Assembly (NCBI GenBank): GCA_900551075.1
Contig: URVB01000015.1
Span: 1 to 64,000, forward strand
Source of the DNA: an uncultured Blautia sp.
GTDB lineage: Bacteria; Bacillota; Clostridia; Lachnospirales; Lachnospiraceae
Length of the DNA: 64,000 nt
Direction: 5' to 3'
In this document: piece after piece, positions 58,460-64,000 of the stretch
How positions within the stretch are numbered: the stretch's first letter is position 1
How the letters are laid out: every line of letters starts with the position of its first letter
Notes under the pieces: generated by a model
Told to the model about the DNA's origin: nothing
Seen by the model: the letters and a program-made list of their open reading frames with translations, nothing else
Databases searched by the model: none
Made by a program: the position numbers and the translations under genes

Positions 58460-60862
58460 CTAATGGTCTCCTTCGAACAACTCCTCAAACTGCTTCACTG
58501 CATTCTGATTATGCTTTTCGTAATCCACATTCAGGGCTTTGACCTTTCCTGCATCGAAGGCTTTCATGCCCTCATAAATTCCTTCCGCATCAAGAGATAC
58601 CAAATATCCGCCATGCTCCTCCATAAATCCTCTCGGCCCCTCAATATCTGTGGAAATGACCGGCACTTTCAGGGTATCTGCCTCCCAAAGGACCATACAA
58701 AGCCCCTCATAATGGGAGGATATCACAAACAAATCGCATTTTTTCAAAATCGGCATTGGATTCTGAATTGTTTTAATGATCACTACATGAGCTGCGCATG
58801 ACAAAGAATTTGCCAGCGCAACTGTCTGTCCATATAAATCCCCATGACCGCCGATGATGATCAGATAGCTGTTTGGATTTTCTCCATAATACTTATCAAA
58901 GGCCTGCAAAAGCAGATCATGTCCCTTCTCCGGAGAAAATCTTCCGATCGTGATCATCTTCTTTGCATCACTATTCAGAATATCTTTCAATTCATCCAGA
59001 GATACACTGCATTCCGTTTCCATTTCAAAGCTGATTTCCTTTTTGGATTTTTCCAGCACGGAACGGTAGTCGTGACAATTTCTTGCAACCTGGATAATTT
59101 CTTTCTTTTCTCCCAATTCTAACGCCGGTCTGCACAAATACTCCACGATCGGCACAACCTTGTCATATTCGCGGTATGCCCTCCTGATCGTCGGCACATG
59201 CTGATTATGCCTGGTCTTAATCTCCTTCACCATGTCATTGTGCACATAGATCATCCGCCTTGCAGGCGCATGGAGAAACAGGTTAATAATATCCTTATCA
59301 TATCCGGCATAATGTATGACAGCCTTAAAATTACACCCGCCGAAACTTCTCTGATACACTCTGCTGTAAAAGCGATCCACCTTTTTTACAACCAGGGAGC
59401 TTGTGCAGTCCTTCTTAAAATAAAGATACGTAGCAACTGCCTCTCCCAGTGACTTAAACTTCATATTCGCAATTGGAATAAATCCCAGATTTTCCGGAAT
59501 CTGAGACACTCTTTCCGGATTCTTTGCCAAATTGGAAGAACGGAAGGACAGGTAATAATTCCTTTTTTCAACACCGATGTTTGCCAGAAGGTTCAAAAGT
59601 GCCGTTGTAAGTCCATTCCGCACCAGACTTCCCGCATAGATCAATACGTTCTCTCTGCCATTCTGAGCAGTCTGGAATTCCTCGTATACCTTTTCCCCTT
59701 TAATCACATGACGGCACACCTTTTCTGCCACATTTCTGTCATCATACTGACAGAAACGCTCCAAAAATGCACCATCCTCATACTGCTTCGGAGAACGCAT
59801 TTCGCCAAGGAGTTCCTCAACACGGCGTACCTTCGGAAACGGCAGCTCATCCAGAGATACATAGATTCCTCTCTCATCAATATAGAGCTCTTTATCAAAA
59901 ATAAAAAGAATGATCTTTTTGCGGGAATTCGCAAAATCAAAGAACACACTGGAATAATCCGTTACCAGACAATCGCACATATTTAATACATCATATGGAT
60001 CATACCCCTCCGGAAACGGCTTAATATGCTCATATAAAGAATAATCAATCGTATTGCCCACAAAGGGATGAAGACGGACAAAAAAGATCTCATCCTCCTG
60101 AAACTGCTCATCCATCTGTGCGAAATAATATTCGAACTGATTCGTTACTTTTTCATTATCCAGCTTTTTCAAAACGCCTCTCCAGGTAGGCATATAACCA
60201 TACAGCCGCTTCCCTTCCAGTCCAAGGTCTTTGCGCAGCTTTGGTCCTCTTTCCTTATGAAAAAACACAGAGTTCCTCGGATAACCGGAATGGAGAATCT
60301 TTCCCTGATACAGATTATCCAGAAAGTATGCCGACACCATAATGTCCCGCATATAATCGCTGGGATACAGCAGATAATCAGAAATCAAATGGCTTTTTAA
60401 TACATTCCCCATATCAAAGGAACGGTTTCCTACATCACGTCCCATCATTTTCAGTGGAGTTCCATGCCATGTATTTGTGATGATTTGTCCTTCCTTTTTG
60501 GTAAACCAGAGAGGAAAAGAAGTATCTGTGATCAGATATTTGGCACTTGCCGCAATCTGTGCATGACGGAAGCCACCCTCACGGATCAGTTCAATTCCTT
60601 TCAGCCGGTACTGCTCTGTCATCTTTCTGATATCTTCTTTTTTATCTTTATAGCACGACAAAAAAATCCGATAATGACTGTAGTCCGGATTATGTGTCAG
60701 TTCCTCAGCAATGCGCAGCAGATTGCTTCCCAGGTCCTTTCCGTTTTTGGATTCCAGAAATATCCAGGATTCCTTCAACCCTGGCTTATAAAAAAACAAA
60801 GTATACCAAGACATTAATAATAATAACTTAAGCTTCACTAATATCTTTTTTATACGGTTCAT
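58460..60862 (-). CDS. Bifunctional TagF-like glycerophosphotransferase / GT4 glycosyltransferase
   Basis: An 800-residue fusion. The N-terminal half (~20-380) is a CDP-glycerol glycerophosphotransferase: TNTWHGTPLKMMG, SGYPRNSVFF, GYMPTWRG and TDYSSVFFDF. The C-terminal half (~400-800) is a GT4 glycosyltransferase with IGRFSPEKGHDLLLQAF, IIIGGHGD and SSHYEGLCMVLWEADTL (the E-x7-E motif). One chain could thus alternate polyol phosphate and sugar addition, as some capsule or teichoic-acid-like polymerases do. ATG 60862 has GGGAG 10 nt upstream. The neighbouring genes encode polymer assembly enzymes. Confidence 0.9.
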   Translation of the reverse strand: MNRIKKILVKLKLLLLMSWYTLFFYKPGLKESWIFLESKNGKDLGSNLLRIAEELTHNPDYSHYRIFLSCYKDKKEDIRKMTEQYRLKGIELIREGGFRHAQIAASAKYLITDTSFPLWFTKKEGQIITNTWHGTPLKMMGRDVGNRSFDMGNVLKSHLISDYLLYPSDYMRDIMVSAYFLDNLYQGKILHSGYPRNSVFFHKERGPKLRKDLGLEGKRLYGYMPTWRGVLKKLDNEKVTNQFEYYFAQMDEQFQEDEIFFVRLHPFVGNTIDYSLYEHIKPFPEGYDPYDVLNMCDCLVTDYSSVFFDFANSRKKIILFIFDKELYIDERGIYVSLDELPFPKVRRVEELLGEMRSPKQYEDGAFLERFCQYDDRNVAEKVCRHVIKGEKVYEEFQTAQNGRENVLIYAGSLVRNGLTTALLNLLANIGVEKRNYYLSFRSSNLAKNPERVSQIPENLGFIPIANMKFKSLGEAVATYLYFKKDCTSSLVVKKVDRFYSRVYQRSFGGCNFKAVIHYAGYDKDIINLFLHAPARRMIYVHNDMVKEIKTRHNQHVPTIRRAYREYDKVVPIVEYLCRPALELGEKKEIIQVARNCHDYRSVLEKSKKEISFEMETECSVSLDELKDILNSDAKKMITIGRFSPEKGHDLLLQAFDKYYGENPNSYLIIIGGHGDLYGQTVALANSLSCAAHVVIIKTIQNPMPILKKCDLFVISSHYEGLCMVLWEADTLKVPVISTDIEGPRGFMEEHGGYLVSLDAEGIYEGMKAFDAGKVKALNVDYEKHNQNAVKQFEELFEGDH

Positions 60863-60913
60863 GAACTCTTTTCTCCCTTTTTGCGTATCCCGCTGTTTTC
60901 TGTCTGTCCGCAC

Positions 60914-61957
60914 TTATTCCCAATCCTGTTCCAAAATCCAGTTTTCATACGGATGCATCTGACGCATCTTTTCCACAACCTTTTTTTGCGAATGGTAAAA
61001 TCCCAAAAGACGTTTTTTCTCTTTATACTGTGTAGTTGGGATTTTTTCTACGGAAGCATAAAACTTTTTCATGGATTGTTTCTTATGAAATCTGCCAAAA
61101 TAGTACAAACGGTTTACCCAATAGTTTTTGTGGTAAACATATGTCACAAATTTATTGGTCATAATATGATGAATATGTCCGTACTCTCCCGAAGGATTAT
61201 GCGTCACCACAGTGGCCCATTTCTTATACTGCATTACAAGATTCAGGTCACTCAAAATCCTGGATTTCACACCATTCCAGTTATTCCGCACCCCCTTGGT
61301 AACGTCCGGATAAGAAAGAATCACACCTTTGTTTCCGCTCTCTCTTATAACCGTCTCAAATTCAGCCTTTCTTACAGCCTTATTTCCATTGGTAAGACAA
61401 ACTACAAAATATCCCCCTTCTGTCAAATGGGCCCCTCCCCACAGCGTTTCATCATCCGGATGCGCCACCACCATGAGATTATAACAGGAAGAAAGATCAA
61501 TTTCATCCAGCATGGACCTGGTCAGATATCCTTCCTTCATTTTCGTCGGATGTGCTGATTCTTCTAGTATCGTTCCATCAAAACGCACATAATATTTACC
61601 AACCCACCTATTCCGATCCAGGATTCCGCTTTTGCCGAAATGATATTTCCTGCCTTTGATCTTTACCCAGCCTGTTTTCATTACTCCCTCAGATGAGAAA
61701 TAATATTTCCTGCCATTCAGGGTCAGCCAACCTGTTTTCCTATATCCGGCTTTATCAAAATAATACCGTTTTTTATTGATGGTCTTCCAAGCTTTTTTAG
61801 GGTATTTACCGTTTTTGTAAACATAGCGGACACCCTGAGCAGTTTTTTTCCAGGTTCCTTTTTTATCTGCATTCTTTGTCGCTGCCGATACACCGGTGCA
61901 CATCATTAACGACAGCAGCATAATCATAATCACAAAAATATGATATTTCTTTTTCAT
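60914..61957 (-). CDS. Exported PIG-L-family deacetylase with cell-wall-binding repeats
   Basis: A 347-residue protein. A signal peptide (~1-26) is followed by three to four ~20-residue aromatic/Gly repeats (~40-115) of the choline-binding/CW type, such as KTGWLTLNGRKYYFSSEG. A PIG-L/LmbE deacetylase domain (~155-345) has the zinc motif VVAHPDDE (~165) and HNPSGEYGHIHH (~260). It should remove N-acetyl groups from a sugar on the outer surface while held to the wall. The family's usual members act inside the cell on GlcNAc-inositol lipids or antibiotics. Its first codons overlap the preceding glycosyltransferase gene by 4 bp. Confidence 0.88.
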   Translation of the reverse strand: MKKKYHIFVIMIMLLSLMMCTGVSAATKNADKKGTWKKTAQGVRYVYKNGKYPKKAWKTINKKRYYFDKAGYRKTGWLTLNGRKYYFSSEGVMKTGWVKIKGRKYHFGKSGILDRNRWVGKYYVRFDGTILEESAHPTKMKEGYLTRSMLDEIDLSSCYNLMVVAHPDDETLWGGAHLTEGGYFVVCLTNGNKAVRKAEFETVIRESGNKGVILSYPDVTKGVRNNWNGVKSRILSDLNLVMQYKKWATVVTHNPSGEYGHIHHIMTNKFVTYVYHKNYWVNRLYYFGRFHKKQSMKKFYASVEKIPTTQYKEKKRLLGFYHSQKKVVEKMRQMHPYENWILEQDWE

Positions 61958-63327
61958 TTTAACCCCTTCAATATCCTTTTCCCCTTATGCAAAGCCCGCT
62001 GCAGCAAGCCTGTCTTTTTTTCAGTCTCCGGCTTGTACAGCAGCACTTCATGGGATTCCTTAATTCCCATTGTTTTCATTGCTTTTTTTATCTGATTTTC
62101 AAATTCATTTTTCTTATGAAATACTTTTGGATATGTTTCAAAAAAATACGGCGCTGATCGCGGTACTTTTTCCAATGCACTGACAGTTTCCCGAAATCTT
62201 TTGTCTTCACATGCATATTTCGCAAAAACCTCTGCGCCAGCTTCCTTACCCGGGATACCGTACACCTGCATCTTATCAACGGACTGATTTCGAATACTAT
62301 CCAAACACTGTTCCAGCAAGTCCGGAGCACCCTCCAGATATACTGCGACCGTAAGCACATGCGTTTCCAGGAGCATCAGATAGTCATAGTACCAGCGAAC
62401 CTCCGGGACTCCCCCCTGAAAAGGCTCCTTATCCAGATTCTGTAAGAAGGCCTTTGTCTGCGCTTTGATCTTCTCCTGTATTTCCGGTACCTTACTGTAG
62501 CGGCGATACCACACAAACAAATCCACCAGTTCTCTGTCAAGAATGCATTTTAATAAGCTTCCCTGTATAAGGTATTTTCTGCACTGCTCCTTTACAATAT
62601 CATAGGATACAAACTGACACCCAAAATTCCGGGCTCGATTTCCCACCAGAGACTGGTGGTTATTGGTACGGTAACGGACCAGAAATTCCCTGGTCAGCAG
62701 GATTCTATCGGCAGCAATACAAGTCTCATTATAAAAGGAGCGGTCATTTACGCATATTAAATGATTAAATTCAATTCCATGCTCAAGCAAAAACGCCCTG
62801 CGGTAGATACTATTCCACGGCACAACTCCAATATGGCTGAATATCTCCGGATTCTCAAAAAATGTACAAACCCTTCCGAACGCTTCTTCAGGAACCTTCG
62901 CAAAATCCAGCAATCCCGTCGTAGAAATCTCTCCGGTATCATTATTAAAAATCTTGCTCCTGCCCTTGATAAAATCCGCTTTTGAAGCACTTGCCAGCAT
63001 ATAAAATTTTTCATATGCATTCTCTTCTACCAGGTCGTCTGCATCCAGAAAATGGACATATTCTCCCTCTGCTATCGCCAGGCCTTTGTTCCGGCATACT
63101 CCGGCATACGAATTTGTCTCATTTTTAATCAGCTTTACGCGGAAATCCTTTTTTTGGTATTCTTTTATAATATTCACGGATGCGTCTGCAGAGGCATCAT
63201 CCACGCAGATTACTTCCAGGTCTGAAAGGGACTGTCCAAGCACACTGTCTATCGTTTGTCTGATATAATGTTCTGCATTATAAACAGGGATCACTACACT
63301 TAATTTGACATGTTTCACATCACTCAT
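61954..63327 (-). CDS. Family 2 glycosyltransferase
   Basis: A 457-residue protein. The N-terminal GT-A domain has KLSVVIPVYNAEHYIRQTIDSVL and VHFLDADDLVEENA (DxD). The C-terminal region (~220-457) is helical with a second GT2-like fragment near ~325-345 (YLEGAPDLLEQCLDSIRNQS), and ends in basic residues suggesting membrane association. It lies between the UDP-glucose dehydrogenase and PIG-L genes, overlapping the latter by ATGA, so it belongs to the surface-polymer operon. Confidence 0.88.
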   Translation of the reverse strand: MSDVKHVKLSVVIPVYNAEHYIRQTIDSVLGQSLSDLEVICVDDASADASVNIIKEYQKKDFRVKLIKNETNSYAGVCRNKGLAIAEGEYVHFLDADDLVEENAYEKFYMLASASKADFIKGRSKIFNNDTGEISTTGLLDFAKVPEEAFGRVCTFFENPEIFSHIGVVPWNSIYRRAFLLEHGIEFNHLICVNDRSFYNETCIAADRILLTREFLVRYRTNNHQSLVGNRARNFGCQFVSYDIVKEQCRKYLIQGSLLKCILDRELVDLFVWYRRYSKVPEIQEKIKAQTKAFLQNLDKEPFQGGVPEVRWYYDYLMLLETHVLTVAVYLEGAPDLLEQCLDSIRNQSVDKMQVYGIPGKEAGAEVFAKYACEDKRFRETVSALEKVPRSAPYFFETYPKVFHKKNEFENQIKKAMKTMGIKESHEVLLYKPETEKKTGLLQRALHKGKRILKGLK

Positions 63328-63363
63328 CCGCGACTCACCCTTCTCAGGGATTTCTACCCCTGC

Positions 63364-64000
63364 TTATTGTACCACCTTCCGTCCGACAGAATCATAAATG
63401 ATTCCTGACTTCTCAAACTGCTCCAGCGCATAGCAGTTACGTCCATCCAATACAATCGGTTTTTTCATCAATTCTTTATATTTCTTAACATCCAGATTTT
63501 TAATTTCTTTCCATTCTGTAAAAATAAAACAGATATCTGCATTCTTAAGCGCATCCTCAATCGTATCACAGTATACAATTTCAGCCGGATAGAATTTTTT
63601 ATAATTCTTCACGCCGATGGGGTCCCATGCATATACCTCTGCACCCTCATCCAAAATAATCGGAATATTAACTAAGGAGGGCGCTTCACGCAGATCATCC
63701 GTATCCGGCTTAAAGGTCAGCCCCAAAACAGCCGCCTTCAGCCCTTCCATAGAATCATAATATTTTTTGCTCTTCTTAATCAGACGCAGCTTCTGACTGT
63801 CATTCACTTCAATGGCAGCCTTCACTGTCTTCATTTCCTTTTCATAGTAGCTGGAGACCCAATGAAGAGCTTTGGTATCTTTCGGGAAGCAGGAACCGCC
63901 GTACCCGATTCCGGCTTTCAAAAATTTATTGCCGATACGGCTGTCATATCCCATGCCCTCTGCCACATCTTCAATATTTGCTCCCAGCATTTCACAAAGA
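63364..64000 (-). CDS. ugd: UDP-glucose 6-dehydrogenase, C-terminal part, cut by the window edge
   Basis: The frame is open to the right edge; about 211 residues of the C-terminal half are visible. GIGYGGSCFPKDTKAL holds the catalytic Cys, and the C-terminal Rossmann domain shows AVLGLTFKPDTDDLREAPS. It oxidises UDP-glucose to UDP-glucuronate. The in-window ATG at 63990 is internal: codons for Leu-Cys-Glu precede it, matching the family sequence. First of the visible glycopolymer operon genes, it suggests that the polymer contains glucuronic acid or a derived sugar. Confidence 0.93.
   Translation of the reverse strand, partial: LCEMLGANIEDVAEGMGYDSRIGNKFLKAGIGYGGSCFPKDTKALHWVSSYYEKEMKTVKAAIEVNDSQKLRLIKKSKKYYDSMEGLKAAVLGLTFKPDTDDLREAPSLVNIPIILDEGAEVYAWDPIGVKNYKKFYPAEIVYCDTIEDALKNADICFIFTEWKEIKNLDVKKYKELMKKPIVLDGRNCYALEQFEKSGIIYDSVGRKVVQ

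Noticed and set aside
1..64000. Mobile elements or prophage
   Set aside because: No transposase, integrase, phage structural gene or terminal inverted repeats were recognised; the gene order is typical chromosomal.

Overview
The window comes from a low-to-mid GC Gram-positive anaerobe, most likely a gut Lachnospiraceae (Clostridia). Evidence for this: strong AGGAGG ribosome-binding sites, TTGACA/TATAAT-type promoters at 17-bp spacing, a class A RNase P RNA, clostridial gene orders (dgt-dnaG-rpoD-trmK-nif3; pyrH-frr-uppS-cdsA-dxr-rseP), a pyrB-pyrI pair and DUF815, GPH and NAGPA-type proteins. Genus cannot be fixed. No prophage, insertion sequence, CRISPR array or rRNA was seen. Both window edges cut a gene, and the first ~90 bases look like degraded contig-end sequence.

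1-10.4 kb, minus strand: an eight-gene sugar-acid operon running GH2 glycosidase, GPH symporter, HAD hydrolase, GH3 hexosaminidase-like enzyme, uxuA, uxaC, uxuB-like SDR, eda (cut). It takes up a uronic-acid glycoside, cleaves it, and converts glucuronate via fructuronate, mannonate and KDG toward pyruvate and glyceraldehyde-3-phosphate. The KDG kinase is not in view. A divergent AraC-family regulator lies beside it, and a perfect 19-bp palindrome sits in the GH2 leader.

11.8-19.3 kb, minus strand: folC-pheA-DUF815 ATPase-ppx-ppk, one transcription unit with a clear promoter and terminator. 19.5-21.3 kb, plus strand: a small membrane protein, then pyrB-pyrI. 21.3-30.3 kb, minus strand: rnpB with its own promoter, a dicarboxylate/amino-acid symporter, a nucleoside kinase, nif3, trmK, rpoD, dnaG and dgt. 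dgt has a possible structured leader RNA. A tRNA-Leu with anticodon AAG follows at 30.6 kb, with its own promoter and terminator.

30.8-41.6 kb, minus strand: two envelope proteins (peptidoglycan-binding; NAGPA-type phosphodiester glycosidase), the rseP-dxr-cdsA-uppS-frr-pyrH cluster, a lipoprotein, a cytidylate-kinase-like protein and a thioesterase. 41.6-49.6 kb: sbcC, sbcD, malic enzyme, smpB, rnr, secG.

49.7-64 kb: surface-glycopolymer genes. They include an isolated CDP-glycerol glycerophosphotransferase, enolase, a candidate small RNA (promoter, four degenerate repeats, terminator), a polysaccharide deacetylase, tagD, two family 2 glycosyltransferases, a pyruvyl-transferase/FrhB fusion, a TagF-like/GT4 fusion, an exported PIG-L deacetylase with wall-binding repeats, and the end of a UDP-glucose dehydrogenase gene. 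Together they suggest a glycerol-phosphate-containing polymer with possible uronic acid and pyruvate decoration. The small RNA at about 52,675-52,949 is the feature I could not match to any known family and is the best candidate for something undescribed.
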